64,000 nucleotides of DNA. Origin: Nocardia veterana NBRC 100344 (GTDB taxonomy: Bacteria > Actinomycetota > Actinomycetes > Mycobacteriales > Mycobacteriaceae). The position numbers and the translations under genes were made by a program. The notes under the pieces were generated by a model. The model was not told the origin of the DNA. It made no database searches and saw nothing but the letters and a program-made list of their open reading frames with translations. Shown here one piece after another: positions 17,515 to 26,632 of this stretch (positions are counted from its first letter, which is position 1; each line of letters begins with the position of its first letter). The stretch is taken from the NCBI RefSeq assembly GCF_000308855.1, contig NZ_BAGM01000052.1, positions 38,041-102,040 of the forward strand, written 5' to 3'.

Positions 17515-17562
17515 CCGAACGCTGTTAGTTTATCGTGGCGATAGATACCTAACAACGTTCGG
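17515..17562. promoter_or_regulatory. 48-base inverted repeat, candidate TetR operator
   Basis: CCGAACGCTGTTAG (17515-17528) and CTAACAACGTTCGG (17549-17562) are inverted copies of 14 bases with one mismatch, separated by 20 bases. The spacer contains a second perfect palindrome, TATCG-TGG-CGATA (17531-17543). The right arm stops just before the ribosome-binding site (AGGAG, 17565-17569) of the acyl-CoA dehydrogenase gene. Position and symmetry fit an operator shared by the divergent TetR gene and the catabolic operon. Confidence 0.75.
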
Positions 17563-17577
17563 TTAGGAGTGTCCGTC

Positions 17578-18729
17578 ATGGATCTGGAACTCGGCGAGGC
17601 CCACCGCGAGCTGCGCGAGGTTGCCCGCGCCTGGGTCGACAAGGAGGTCGTGCCCTACGCCACGGCCTGGGATCGCGCCGAATCGGTCGACACCGCGATC
17701 GTGCGCAAGCTCGGTGACATGGGATTTCTCGGCATCGAGATCCCGGAGGAGTACGGCGGCTCCGGTGGGGACGCGCTGTCGTACTGCCTCCTGCTCGAGG
17801 AGCTCGGCCGCGGCGACAGCTCGGTGCGCGGGATCGTCTCGGTTTCCCTGGGGCTGGTGGCCAAGTCGATCAAGACCTACGGCAGCGACGAGCAGAAACG
17901 GGACTGGCTGCCGCGATTGTGCGCGGGGGAGTCGCTGGGCTGCTTCGGCCTCACCGAACCGGGCACCGGATCCGACGCGGCGAATCTGACCACTCGGGCC
18001 GTGCGCGACGGCGCGGACTGGGTGCTGTCCGGCACCAAGATGTTCATCACCAACGGCACCTGGGCCGATGTCGCACTGATCTTCGCTCGCACCGGCGGGC
18101 CGGGACCGAAGGGCGTCACCGCATTCCTCTTGCCCACGGACACACCGGGTTTCGGCCGCACCGAGATCAAGGGCAAACTCGGCCTGCGCGGCCAGGCCAC
18201 GGCGGAAATCGTGCTCGACGGGGTGCGGGTGCCGGATTCGGCGCGACTCGGTGCCGAGGGACAAGGCTTCCGAATCGCGATGGCCGCGTTGGACAAGGGC
18301 CGGATGGGTGTGGCGGCCGGCTGCGTCGGTGTCGCTCGTGCGTGTCTGGAGGCCGCCGTGCGGTACGCCGGGGAACGCGAGCAGTTCGGCAAATCCATCG
18401 CTTCCTATCAGCTGGTGCAGGAGCTGATCGCCGATATCGCCGTCGACGTGGAGGCCGCCCGGCTACTGACCTGGCGGGTCGCCGACCTGGTCGATCGCGG
18501 TCGGCCGTTCGGCACCGAGGCCTCGGTGGCGAAGCTGTTCGCCAGTGAGGCCGCGGTGAAGGCGGCGAACAACGCCATCCAGGTCTTCGGCGGGTACGGC
18601 TACATCGACGAATACCCGGTGTCGAAATATCTGCGCGACGCGCGGGTCCTCACCCTCTACGAGGGCACCAGCCAGATCCAGAAATTGCTCATCGGCCGCG
18701 CCCTCACCGGCGTGAATGCCTTCGTGTGA
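17578..18729 (+). CDS. Acyl-CoA dehydrogenase (first of two in operon)
   Basis: FAD enzyme introducing the alpha,beta double bond into an acyl-CoA. The 383-residue protein has the family blocks [15 protein letters not shown] near residues 122-136, [38 protein letters not shown] sequence and [21 protein letters not shown]. The segment LYEGTSQIQ keeps the Glu used as catalytic base in short/medium-chain enzymes. ATG 17578 has AGGAG eight bases upstream. It heads an operon of five same-strand genes and is divergent from the TetR gene. The natural chain (fatty, branched or steroid side chain) cannot be told. Confidence 0.93.
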   Translation: MDLELGEAHRELREVARAWVDKEVVPYATAWDRAESVDTAIVRKLGDMGFLGIEIPEEYGGSGGDALSYCLLLEELGRGDSSVRGIVSVSLGLVAKSIKTYGSDEQKRDWLPRLCAGESLGCFGLTEPGTGSDAANLTTRAVRDGADWVLSGTKMFITNGTWADVALIFARTGGPGPKGVTAFLLPTDTPGFGRTEIKGKLGLRGQATAEIVLDGVRVPDSARLGAEGQGFRIAMAALDKGRMGVAAGCVGVARACLEAAVRYAGEREQFGKSIASYQLVQELIADIAVDVEAARLLTWRVADLVDRGRPFGTEASVAKLFASEAAVKAANNAIQVFGGYGYIDEYPVSKYLRDARVLTLYEGTSQIQKLLIGRALTGVNAFV

Positions 18730-18760
18730 CAACCGCTTTCGAGTTCGAGGAGAGTTTTTC

Positions 18761-19519
18761 ATGTCGGATCAGCGCAGAGTCGCCGTGGTGACCGGAGCCG
18801 CGCGGGGGATCGGTGCGGCGACCGCGGCCCGGCTGGCCGCCGATGGCGCGGCGGTCGCCATCGCCGACCTCGACGAGGGTGCCTGCCGGGCCACGGCGGA
18901 AGAGATCGTCGCCGCCGGCGGCGTGGCGATACCGCTCGCCGTCGACGTCACCGACGAGGCGGGGGTGGACGCCGCCTTCGACCGGGTCGCAGCCGAACTG
19001 GGATCGCTCGACATCCTGGTCAACAACGCCGGTGTGCTGCGTGACAACCTGCTGTTCAAGATGTCGGTCGAGGACTGGGACACGGTGATCTCGGTCCACC
19101 TGCGCGGCGCCTTCCTGTGTTCCCGTGCCGCCCAACGGCATATGGTCGCGAAGCGGTACGGCAAGATCGTCAACACCTCCAGCGTCTCGGCGCTCGGCAA
19201 CCGCGGCCAGGCCAACTATTCGGCGGCCAAGATGGGCATCCAGGGGCTGACCCGCACCCTGGCCATCGAACTGGGCCCGTACGGCATCAATGTCAACGCC
19301 GTCGCGCCGGGTTTCATCGTCACCGAGATGACGGCCGCCACCGCGGCGCGGGTCGGCGTGCCGGTCGAACAGTGGCAGGCGAAATCGGCCGAAATCACCC
19401 CGATGCGCCGGGTCGGGCGCCCCGAGGACATCGCGAACACCGTCGCCTTCCTCGCCTCCGACGAGGCGTCGTTCATCACCGGCCAGACCATTTACGTCGA
19501 CGGCGGTCGTCGGCTCTGA
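18761..19519 (+). CDS. FabG-like short-chain dehydrogenase
   Basis: A 252-residue classical SDR with all motifs intact: [10 protein letters not shown] (11-20), NNAG, catalytic Ser in [15 protein letters not shown], and the C-terminal [15 protein letters not shown]. In this operon it most likely oxidises a 3-hydroxyacyl-CoA to the 3-ketoacyl-CoA. It begins 31 bases after the first dehydrogenase, with GAGGAGA upstream of ATG 18761, and ends 20 bases before the next gene. Confidence 0.92.
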   Translation: MSDQRRVAVVTGAARGIGAATAARLAADGAAVAIADLDEGACRATAEEIVAAGGVAIPLAVDVTDEAGVDAAFDRVAAELGSLDILVNNAGVLRDNLLFKMSVEDWDTVISVHLRGAFLCSRAAQRHMVAKRYGKIVNTSSVSALGNRGQANYSAAKMGIQGLTRTLAIELGPYGINVNAVAPGFIVTEMTAATAARVGVPVEQWQAKSAEITPMRRVGRPEDIANTVAFLASDEASFITGQTIYVDGGRRL

Positions 19520-19539
19520 AATCCGCCCAGGAGAAGATC

Positions 19540-20697
19540 ATGCGCAGAACCAGCTATACCGAGGATCACGAAGCCTTCCGCCGGACCGTCCGCAAGTTCA
19601 TCGAAACCGAGGTGGTTCCGGTCTACGACAAGTGGTACGAGGCGGGCATCGTGCCCCGCGAGTTCTATTACAAGCTCGCCGAATTGGGTGTCTTCGGCAT
19701 CGAGGTGCCCGAGGAAAACGGCGGCGCGGGCATCGAATCGTTCAAATTCCAGGCCGTCCTCATGGAGGAGGCGGCTCGGGCCGGGGTGTCGTTCGGTGGT
19801 TCCAGCGTGCATGTCGGACTCTGCCTGCCGTACCTGAAGAAACTCGCCACCGACGAGCAGAAGCAGCGCTGGCTGCCCGGCTTCGCCGCCGGCGAGATCA
19901 TGTTCGCCATCGCCATGACCGAGCCGGGCACCGGCTCCGATCTGGCCGGAATGCGCACCACCGCAAAGCTTTCCGAGGGCGGCACGCACTACGTGCTGAA
20001 CGGCGCCAAGACCTTCATCACCGGTGGCGTGAACGCCGACCGGGTGATCGTCTGCGCGCGCACCGCCCCGCCGCGCGCCGACGACCGCCGCTTCGGCATC
20101 TCGCTGCTGGTGGTCGATACGAAATCCCCCGGCTACACGGTGGGCCGCAAACTCGACAAGCTGGGCCTGAAGGTGTCCGACACCGCCGAGCTGACCTTCA
20201 CCGAGGTGCGGGTTCCGGTCGAGGATCTGCTCGGCGAGGAGAACAAGGGTTTCTCCTACCTGGGCCAGAACCTGCCACAGGAACGTCTCTCGATCGCCGT
20301 CGGCGCCTACGCCCAGGCCGCGGCCGCGGTGCGATTCGCCCAGGAATACACCGAGCAGCGCAACGTCTTCGGCAAACCGGTGGCCTCGTTCCAGAACACG
20401 AAATTCGAACTCGCGGCCTGTAAGGCCGAGGTCGACGCGGCCGAGGCCGTGGTCGACCGTGCCCTGGACGCGCTCGACGCCGATGAGCTCAGCGCCGCCG
20501 ACGCCGCCTCGGCGAAACTGTTCTGCACCGAGGTCGCCGCCCGCGTCATCGACCGCTGCCTGCAGTTGCACGGCGGCTACGGCTATATCAACGAGTACCC
20601 GATCGCGCGGCTGTACGCCGACAACCGGGTCAACCGCATCTACGGCGGGACGAACGAGGTCATGAAGATGATCATCGCCAAGGATATGGGGTTGTGA
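19540..20697 (+). CDS. Acyl-CoA dehydrogenase (second of two in operon)
   Basis: A 385-residue acyl-CoA dehydrogenase with [15 protein letters not shown] near residue 127, TFITGGVNADRVIVCART, LPQERLSIAVGAYAQAAAA and LQLHGGYGYINEYPIARLYADNRVNRIYGGTNEV-type C-terminus. The YGGT segment has Gly where the first dehydrogenase has the Glu of YEGT, so the catalytic base must come from another helix, as in long-chain and isovaleryl-type enzymes; the two dehydrogenases therefore likely act on different substrates. ATG 19540 follows AGGAG by six bases. It overlaps the ligase start by four bases (GTGA). Confidence 0.93.
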   Translation: MRRTSYTEDHEAFRRTVRKFIETEVVPVYDKWYEAGIVPREFYYKLAELGVFGIEVPEENGGAGIESFKFQAVLMEEAARAGVSFGGSSVHVGLCLPYLKKLATDEQKQRWLPGFAAGEIMFAIAMTEPGTGSDLAGMRTTAKLSEGGTHYVLNGAKTFITGGVNADRVIVCARTAPPRADDRRFGISLLVVDTKSPGYTVGRKLDKLGLKVSDTAELTFTEVRVPVEDLLGEENKGFSYLGQNLPQERLSIAVGAYAQAAAAVRFAQEYTEQRNVFGKPVASFQNTKFELAACKAEVDAAEAVVDRALDALDADELSAADAASAKLFCTEVAARVIDRCLQLHGGYGYINEYPIARLYADNRVNRIYGGTNEVMKMIIAKDMGL

Positions 20698-22178
20698 ACG
20701 CGACCCTGTCGCTGGCGAGCATCCTCGCCGAACCGGCGCGACGCCGGCCCGGTCACGTCGCGCTCATCGAAGGCGACCAGCGACTTACCTTCGCCGAATT
20801 GTGGTGTGCGGCACGGGAACAGGCCGGCGCACTGATCGACCGCGGCATCCGTCCCGGGGATCGGGTCGCGCTGATGTGCCCGAATACCGCCGACTTTCCC
20901 CGCGCCTACTACGCGATTCTCGCGGCCGGTGCGACCGTGGTGCCGGTTCATCTGCTGCTCACCGCGGACGAGGCCGAATTCGTGCTGCGCGACAGTGAGG
21001 CGACGCTGCTGATCTGTCATCCGCAGGTGGAATCGGTCGGCGCCGAAGCGGCCCGGCGAGTCGGGATCGACTGCGTGCGACCGCAAGCCCTCTCCGGCAC
21101 GCCGATCGAGCTGTTCGTGCCGCGCGGCCCGCTCGACACCGCGGTCGTGTTCTACACCAGCGGCACGACCGGCCGGCCCAAGGGCGCCGAGCTGAGCCAT
21201 CTCAACATGGTCATGTGCGCCACCGTCAACGCCTTCGACGCCAACGATGTGCACCGCGACGACATCGCGCTGGGCGCGCTACCGCTGTTCCATGTATTCG
21301 GGCAGACGGTATCGATGAATTCGACCTGGCGAGCCGGGGCGACCCTGGTGCTGATGCCGAGATTCACCGCCGCCGAAGCGATTCGGCTGATGGTGGCCGA
21401 GCGGGTGAACACCTTCCACGGTGTTCCGACGATGTATCACGGATTGCTCGAGGCGGCCGCCGACGCCGCCGAACTGCCCGGGTTGCGGCTGTGCATCTCC
21501 GGTGGTGCGGCCCTGCCGCTACCGGTGCTGGAGCGCTTCGAGGAGGTGTTCCACGCGCAGATCCTGGAGGGGTACGGGTTGTCGGAGACCTCGCCCACCG
21601 CCGCGGTGAACCAGCCGGTCTTCGGCGCTCGTCCCGGCACCGTCGGACACCCGGTGTGGGGCGTCGACGTGGAGATCGCCGATCCCGGCCGCGCCGACCG
21701 CATCGAGTTGCTGCCCACCGGCAGCATCGGTGAAGTGGTGGTGCGCGGGCACAACGTATTCGGCGGATACACCGGCAATCCGGAGGCGAGCGCGCGGGCC
21801 GTGGTCGACGGCTGGTTCCGCACCGGCGATCTCGGCGTGCGCGACGAGCAGGGATATCTGCGGATCGTCGACCGGATCAAGGAGATGATCATCCGCGGCG
21901 GATTCAACGTCTATCCCACCGAGGTGGAGGAGGCGCTGCTGCGGCATCCGAAGATCGCGCAGGTGGCGGTGATCGGGGTGCCGGACGAGACCTACGGCGA
22001 GGAAATCGTCGCGGTCGTGGTCCCCGCCGATGAGCTGACCGCGGCCGACGTCATCGCCTACGGTCGCGAACATGTGGCACGGTACAAATATCCCAGGCGG
22101 GTGGAGTTCGTCTCCGAACTGCCGCTGGGACCGACGCACAAGGTGCTCAAACGCGAACTGAAGCAACGTTTCGGGTGA
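20694..22178 (+). CDS. AMP-forming acyl-CoA ligase (FadD-like)
   Basis: Activates a carboxylic acid to its CoA thioester with ATP. The 494-residue protein has the adenylate-forming signatures: YTSGTTGRPKGAELSH (phosphate loop), GYGLSET, FRTGDLG and IKEMIIRGGFNVYPTEVEEAL, with the C-terminal catalytic Lys in GPTHKVLKREL. The start is GTG 20694, overlapping the preceding stop. It should provide the entry step for the operon's substrate. Confidence 0.94.
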   Translation: MNATLSLASILAEPARRRPGHVALIEGDQRLTFAELWCAAREQAGALIDRGIRPGDRVALMCPNTADFPRAYYAILAAGATVVPVHLLLTADEAEFVLRDSEATLLICHPQVESVGAEAARRVGIDCVRPQALSGTPIELFVPRGPLDTAVVFYTSGTTGRPKGAELSHLNMVMCATVNAFDANDVHRDDIALGALPLFHVFGQTVSMNSTWRAGATLVLMPRFTAAEAIRLMVAERVNTFHGVPTMYHGLLEAAADAAELPGLRLCISGGAALPLPVLERFEEVFHAQILEGYGLSETSPTAAVNQPVFGARPGTVGHPVWGVDVEIADPGRADRIELLPTGSIGEVVVRGHNVFGGYTGNPEASARAVVDGWFRTGDLGVRDEQGYLRIVDRIKEMIIRGGFNVYPTEVEEALLRHPKIAQVAVIGVPDETYGEEIVAVVVPADELTAADVIAYGREHVARYKYPRRVEFVSELPLGPTHKVLKRELKQRFG

Positions 22179-22215
22179 GCCGCTCGAGCGGGCGGATGCA
22201 CGGAAGGGACGAGAG

Positions 22216-22668
22216 ATGACCGATTTCGCCGATCTGGACGCGCTCGCCGCGGCGGTGGGCACCGAACTCGGAGTCAGCGACTGGATGCAGATCGATCAGG
22301 ATCGCATCGACACGTTCGCCGACGCCACCGGCGACCACCAGTGGATCCACGTCGATGCCGACAAGGCCGCCCAGGGCCCCTACGGGCACACCATCGCGCA
22401 CGGATTCCTCACGCTGTCGCTACTGGTGCCGCTGAGCAACCAGGCGACCACCGTGGGCGGCATCCGAATGGGAATCAACTACGGGCTCAACAAGGTTCGC
22501 TTCATCACGCCGGTGCCCTCGGGTGGGCGCATCCGCGCTCGCGTGCACCTGGACTCCGTTACCGAGATCCCCGGCGGCCTCCAGGCGGTCCGTACCGTCA
22601 CCATCGAATTGGAGGGCGCCGACAAGCCCGCATGTGTGGCCGAAAGTATCGTGCGCTATCTGAAGTGA
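22216..22668 (+). CDS. MaoC-like enoyl-CoA hydratase
   Basis: A 150-residue hot-dog-fold protein. FADATGDHQWIHVD (about residues 35-48) is the R-specific hydratase motif with Asp and His catalytic residues, followed by GHTIAHGFLTLSLLVPL. It would hydrate the enoyl-CoA made by the dehydrogenases to a 3-hydroxyacyl-CoA, feeding the SDR. It is the last gene of the operon, ten bases from the convergent DUF385 gene. No thiolase accompanies the set. Confidence 0.92.
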   Translation: MTDFADLDALAAAVGTELGVSDWMQIDQDRIDTFADATGDHQWIHVDADKAAQGPYGHTIAHGFLTLSLLVPLSNQATTVGGIRMGINYGLNKVRFITPVPSGGRIRARVHLDSVTEIPGGLQAVRTVTIELEGADKPACVAESIVRYLK

Positions 22669-22677
22669 GAGGGCCGG

Positions 22678-23142
22678 TCATCCCGTCGCCGGCGTGAGTC
22701 TGAGCACCGGGATGGCCCGGTCGGTCTTCTCCTCGTAGCCGCGGAAGCGGGGCTGTTCGGAGCAGATGCGTTCCCATGCCGCCGCGCGTTCGGCGCCCTC
22801 GAGCTGTTCGACGTGGACCGGGAATTCGCGTCCACCGACCTCGGCCCACACCTGATCCGGATGAGCGGCGATGTTGTGGTACCAGGCCGGGTTGTCCCGC
22901 GAGCCACCCATCGAGGCCGCGATCAACCAGCCCTTGCTGTCGGGGAAGCGGGCCACGGTCACCCGGCGCCGCTGCCCGGATTTGGCGCCGACGGTGGTCA
23001 GATACAGCAGATCGATCCCCTGGAACCGGTCGCCCCGGAAGCGGTGGTAGCGCTCCATCGTCCGCATGACGACGCGAGTGACCGGATTCGCCGCCATCGC
23101 GGGCTTACCGCGCGTCCCCCGGGGTGTTTTCGGAAAGCTCAT
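22678..23142 (-). CDS. Nitroreductase/deazaflavin (F420)-dependent family protein, DUF385
   Basis: A 154-residue split-barrel protein of the Ddn/F420-dependent quinone reductase group. TTVGAKSGQRRRVTVARFPD, LIAASMGGSRDNPAWYHNIAAHP and WERICSEQPRFRGYEEKTDRAIPVLRL are the family blocks. It presumably binds the deazaflavin F420 and reduces quinones or nitro compounds. ATG 23142 has a GAGGAG element upstream. It follows trpD on the same strand after a 53-base gap. Confidence 0.88.
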   Translation of the reverse strand: MSFPKTPRGTRGKPAMAANPVTRVVMRTMERYHRFRGDRFQGIDLLYLTTVGAKSGQRRRVTVARFPDSKGWLIAASMGGSRDNPAWYHNIAAHPDQVWAEVGGREFPVHVEQLEGAERAAAWERICSEQPRFRGYEEKTDRAIPVLRLTPATG

Positions 23143-23195
23143 GGCACCGCTCCTCGCTGCCTGCTTTCCTGGCGATTCTACCGATCCCGGCGGAT

Positions 23196-24248
23196 CTACT
23201 CGCCGAGTTCGTTGCTCACCTTCACCCAGCGATCGAGCAGATGCGTCGCCGCGCCGCTGTCGACGGCCTCGGCGACCCGCTCCAGCGCGGGACGCAGCAG
23301 CTCGTGAATATCGGTGCCGGCGTGGGCGGGGGACAATTCGTAGGCGACGACGGCGGCGGCCGAATTCAGCAGCACCGCGTCGCGCACCGCACCGGGGGCA
23401 CCGGCGAACATCTCGCGCGCGATCGCGGCATTGACGGTCGCGTCGCCGCCGCGCAGGGCCGCCGGATCGACCCGGGCGATACCCAGCCGTTCCGGATCGA
23501 TCACGGTTTCGCGCTGCTCCCGGCCGGCGACCACCCAGACATCGGTGGTATCGGCGGTGGTGATCTCGTCGAGCCCGTCGTTCCCGCGCACCACCAGCGC
23601 GTTGGCGCCGCGCTCGGCGAACGCTCCGGCGATCACGGGGACCAGGTCGGCGAACGCGCAGCCGATCAGGCCCGCGCTCGGCTGCGCCGGGTTGGTCAGC
23701 GGGCCCAGCACGTTGAAGACGGTCGGGATGCCGATCTCCTTGCGCGCCGGACCGGCGAAACGCAGCGCCGGGTGGAACAGCGGGGCGAAGCAGAAGCCGA
23801 TGCCCACCTCGCGCACACACCGGGCCACCGACTCGGGGCTCAGGGCGATGCGCACACCCAGCGCCTCGAGGACATCGGCGCCGCCGCTCTTGGACGAGGC
23901 CGCCCGATTGCCGTGCTTGACCACCGGGATTCCCGCAGCCGACACGACGATCGCGGACATGGTGGAGATATTGACGGTGCCGGAACGATCGCCGCCGGTG
24001 CCGACGATGTCGACCGCGCCGATATCCAGCGAGACCCGCCGGGCATGGCTCAACATGCCGCTCGCCAGGCCGGACAGCTCGATCGCGGTGGGGCCCTTCA
24101 TCTTGATGGCCACACCGAAGGCGGCGATCTGCGCCGGGGTGGCGTTGTCGGAGAAGATCTCGTCGATCGCCCACGCGGCCTCCTCCGCGGTCAGATCGAC
24201 CCCGTCGGTCAGGGCACCGAGAATCTCGGGCCAGCTGCGCGCGCTCAT
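23196..24248 (-). CDS. trpD: Anthranilate phosphoribosyltransferase
   Basis: Joins anthranilate to PRPP in tryptophan synthesis. The 350-residue protein has the PRPP-binding GTGGDRSGTVNISTMSA segment (near 80-96) and KHGNRAASSKSGGADVLEALG, both diagnostic. No other trp gene lies nearby; it is a lone trpD divergent from ctaE, as I recall for Rv2192c/Rv2193. The start is ATG 24248 (MSARSWPEIL). A hairpin and a -10-like hexamer lie in its leader (separate entry). Confidence 0.95.
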   Translation of the reverse strand: MSARSWPEILGALTDGVDLTAEEAAWAIDEIFSDNATPAQIAAFGVAIKMKGPTAIELSGLASGMLSHARRVSLDIGAVDIVGTGGDRSGTVNISTMSAIVVSAAGIPVVKHGNRAASSKSGGADVLEALGVRIALSPESVARCVREVGIGFCFAPLFHPALRFAGPARKEIGIPTVFNVLGPLTNPAQPSAGLIGCAFADLVPVIAGAFAERGANALVVRGNDGLDEITTADTTDVWVVAGREQRETVIDPERLGIARVDPAALRGGDATVNAAIAREMFAGAPGAVRDAVLLNSAAAVVAYELSPAHAGTDIHELLRPALERVAEAVDSGAATHLLDRWVKVSNELGE

Positions 24249-24279
24249 CACATCTCCCGTTCGCGATCGGAGCACCCGG

Positions 24280-24345
24280 CGACGACCGCGCGGGTGCGCA
24301 ACGAGCACCCGCCGCGTCGTCGGCAGATGCCCGGCTAGCAGCCTA
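24280..24345 (-). promoter_or_regulatory. trpD leader: -10-like element and hairpin
   Basis: On the minus strand a TAGGCT hexamer (24340-24345) would start a leader of about 85 bases. Within it CGACGA..GCGGGTGC (24280-24297) pairs with GCACCCGC..TCGTCG (24305-24322) around a 7-base loop, with a 4-base internal mismatch. It could be a terminator for the upstream hypothetical gene or a leader structure for trpD. No short Trp-rich reading frame and no T tract follow, so classical attenuation is not supported. Confidence 0.45.
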
Positions 24346-24411
24346 ATCGGAGGACCCGACGGTTTTCCTCCCGGCGGGTGCGGTACCGAACGGCCCGAGC
24401 GTGCCCGCGAG

Positions 24412-24852
24412 CTAGCGAGAGCTCGAATCGACCCCGCTCGGCTGCAGCGCGTCCCAGCCCACCGCGGTGCCGTCGTGTCGCTGGGCCAGACCGGCCATGC
24501 GCGACCGTTCCTGCGAACAATGCAGGGCATCGAGGAGCTGAACGCGCTGCAATACCAACTCGATATGACCGGAATCGTCCCGATCGCCGGTCACGGCCTG
24601 GTCCACGGGAGCGTAGCCGTCCTGCGCGGCGATCGAGACGACCTCGGCCCGGGCCGCGGCCGGGATCCGCAGATGATGACGCAGCAGCGCCGGTTCTCCC
24701 GGCCGCCAGCCGACCGCGCGCTCCAGTGCGCCGGAGCAGGCCTCGGCATCGTCGAAACTCGATACGACGACGACCAGATCCGTTCGTGCCGGATCCAATT
24801 CCGCCGTCGCGGCCCGGCCGGACAGCCGCCGCCACACCGATCGAATTCCCAT
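24412..24852 (-). CDS. Hypothetical protein between trpD and ctaE
   Basis: A 146-residue protein I do not recognise. It is predicted soluble, with a [24 protein letters not shown] segment resembling one strand-helix of an alpha/beta fold and a second, related-looking [17 protein letters not shown] stretch. ATG 24852 ([12 protein letters not shown]) is the most credible start; frames further upstream look noncoding. Codon use (strong G/C in third positions) supports a real gene. It lies on the trpD strand, divergent from ctaE. Confidence 0.6.
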   Translation of the reverse strand: MGIRSVWRRLSGRAATAELDPARTDLVVVVSSFDDAEACSGALERAVGWRPGEPALLRHHLRIPAAARAEVVSIAAQDGYAPVDQAVTGDRDDSGHIELVLQRVQLLDALHCSQERSRMAGLAQRHDGTAVGWDALQPSGVDSSSR

Positions 24853-25047
24853 TCCGCCCGCCTTCCGTCGCCCTGTTCCGCAATATTCCACACGCCGAAA
24901 TTCCCAGCTGTTCACGTTGGCATCGGCGCTCGACCTGCGGGTTCACCGGACACGCCGAATGCTGCCCCAGACCCGCACGCGCGCTGGTGATTCCGGCCCC
25001 GACACCCCGAATTCGCACCCGGGTACGCCTGTCGTACTACGACGAGT

Positions 25048-25060
25048 CATACTTACCGGC
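25048..25060 (+). promoter_or_regulatory. Probable leaderless promoter (-10 element) of ctaE
   Basis: CATACT at 25048-25053 stands 13 bases (first base to start codon) before the GTG of ctaE. There is no ribosome-binding sequence in front of that GTG, so transcription probably begins at or next to the start codon. Confidence 0.45.
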
Positions 25061-25672
25061 GTGACGACCGCAGTAGGGACCCCAGGATCGGCCATTACTC
25101 AGCGTGTGCATTCGCTGAACCGGCCCAACATGGTCAGCGTCGGAACCATCATCTGGCTGTCGAGCGAGCTGATGTTCTTCGCCGGCCTCTTCGCCATGTA
25201 CTTCGTCGCTCGTGCCCAGGCTCATGGCAACTGGCCGCCGGAACCGACCGAGCTGAACCTCAAGCTCGCCGTGCCGGTCACGGCCGTGCTGATCGCGTCC
25301 TCGTTCACCTGCCAGATGGGCGTGTTCTCCGCCGAGCGTGGTGACGTCTTCGGACTGCGGCGCTGGTACGTGCTCACCTTCCTCATGGGCCTGTTCTTCG
25401 TGATCGGCCAGGGCACCGAGTACCACGCGCTCTACCAAGAGGGCACCACCATCTCGAGCAGCATCTACGGCTCGGTGTTCTTCATCACCACCGGCTTCCA
25501 CGGTCTGCACGTCATCGGCGGTCTCATCGCGTTCATCTTCCTGCTGGTCCGCACCAAGGTCAGTAAGTTCACCCCGGCGCAGGCCACGGCCGCGATCGTC
25601 GTCTCCTACTACTGGCACTTCGTCGACATCGTCTGGATCGGGCTGTTCGCCACGATCTACTTCGTCCGCTAG
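25061..25672 (+). CDS. ctaE: Cytochrome c oxidase subunit III
   Basis: Subunit III of the aa3 oxidase, a 203-residue membrane protein with five helices; [20 protein letters not shown] and the ending [21 protein letters not shown] are characteristic. GTG 25061 ([13 protein letters not shown]) gives the length usual for this family. It is the first gene of ctaE-qcrC-qcrA-qcrB, all on the plus strand, encoding the bcc part of the bcc-aa3 supercomplex together with one oxidase subunit. Confidence 0.96.
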   Translation: MTTAVGTPGSAITQRVHSLNRPNMVSVGTIIWLSSELMFFAGLFAMYFVARAQAHGNWPPEPTELNLKLAVPVTAVLIASSFTCQMGVFSAERGDVFGLRRWYVLTFLMGLFFVIGQGTEYHALYQEGTTISSSIYGSVFFITTGFHGLHVIGGLIAFIFLLVRTKVSKFTPAQATAAIVVSYYWHFVDIVWIGLFATIYFVR

Positions 25673-25753
25673 CCGGGCGGCGGCCGTCACGCGCGGTCCG
25701 CGACAAAAACACACTTTGCACAAGTCGGTTCCGTCTACTCCAAAGGGACACAG

Positions 25754-26632
25754 ATGAGTTCATCTCCCCCGTCAGCGCCAGATCCCACGAGCGGGATCGG
25801 CAGCGCTGAGAACAACCAGGCCATCAAGACCCGCAAGCAGCGCCGGATGCGCCGCAAGCTCGCCGGCGGTCTGGTTCTTCTGATGGGCCTCGTCGGAGCC
25901 GGCTTCGCGGCATCGGCGCTCACCCCGCATGCGCAGGTGGCCACGGCGAACGAGGATCAGTCCGCGCTCATCCGCGAGGGTAAGCAGCTCTACGAGACCT
26001 CCTGCATCACCTGTCACGGTGCGAACCTGCAGGGTGTGCAGGACCGCGGCCCCAGCCTGATCGGCGTCGGCGAGGCGGCGGTCTACTTCCAGGTGTCCTC
26101 CGGCCGCATGCCGGCCGCGGCGAACGGTTCGCAGATCCAGCGCAAGCCGCCGAAGTTCGACGCCCGCCAGACCGACGCGCTGGGCGCCTACATCGCGGCC
26201 AACGGCGGCGGCCCGACCGTGGTCCGCGACCCCAACGGCGAGATCGCGCAGGAATCCCTGATCAAGGGCGCCGACCTGGGCCGCGGTGGCGAGTTGTTCC
26301 GCCTCAACTGCGCGTCCTGCCACAACTTCACCGGTAAGGGCGGTGCGCTGTCCTCCGGTAAGTTCGCGCCGCCGCTGGAGCCGGCCTCCGCGCAGCAGAT
26401 CTACACCGCGATGCTCACCGGCCCGCAGAACATGCCGAAATTCTCCGACCGGCAGCTGTCTCCGGAGGAAAAGCGTGACATCGTGGCATATGTGAAGGAT
26501 CGCACCGAGTCCAAGCCGGAGGGCGGCTACGGCCTGGGTGGCTTCGGTCCCGCTACCGAGGGGCTGGCGATCTGGGTCATCGGCATCGTGGCGCTGGTCG
26601 GCTCGGCGATGTGGATCGGTTCCCGATCATGA
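25754..26632 (+). CDS. qcrC: Diheme cytochrome c subunit of the bcc complex
   Basis: A 292-residue membrane-anchored diheme cytochrome cc that passes electrons directly to CuA of CtaC. Two heme sites are visible: CITCH near residue 84 and CASCH near 187. N-terminal ([21 protein letters not shown]) and C-terminal ([19 protein letters not shown]) hydrophobic helices anchor it. AAAGGG sits six bases before ATG 25754. The stop overlaps qcrA (ATGA). Confidence 0.97.
   Translation: MSSSPPSAPDPTSGIGSAENNQAIKTRKQRRMRRKLAGGLVLLMGLVGAGFAASALTPHAQVATANEDQSALIREGKQLYETSCITCHGANLQGVQDRGPSLIGVGEAAVYFQVSSGRMPAAANGSQIQRKPPKFDARQTDALGAYIAANGGGPTVVRDPNGEIAQESLIKGADLGRGGELFRLNCASCHNFTGKGGALSSGKFAPPLEPASAQQIYTAMLTGPQNMPKFSDRQLSPEEKRDIVAYVKDRTESKPEGGYGLGGFGPATEGLAIWVIGIVALVGSAMWIGSRS

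Noticed and set aside
5788..23142. Genomic island with integrase or transposase borders
   Set aside because: No integrase, transposase, tRNA gene or direct-repeat attachment site was seen at either border; the block is accessory by gene order only.
24412..24852. trp attenuator or Trp leader peptide in front of trpD
   Set aside because: No short frame with tandem TGG codons lies between this gene and trpD, and the hairpin there lacks a T tract.
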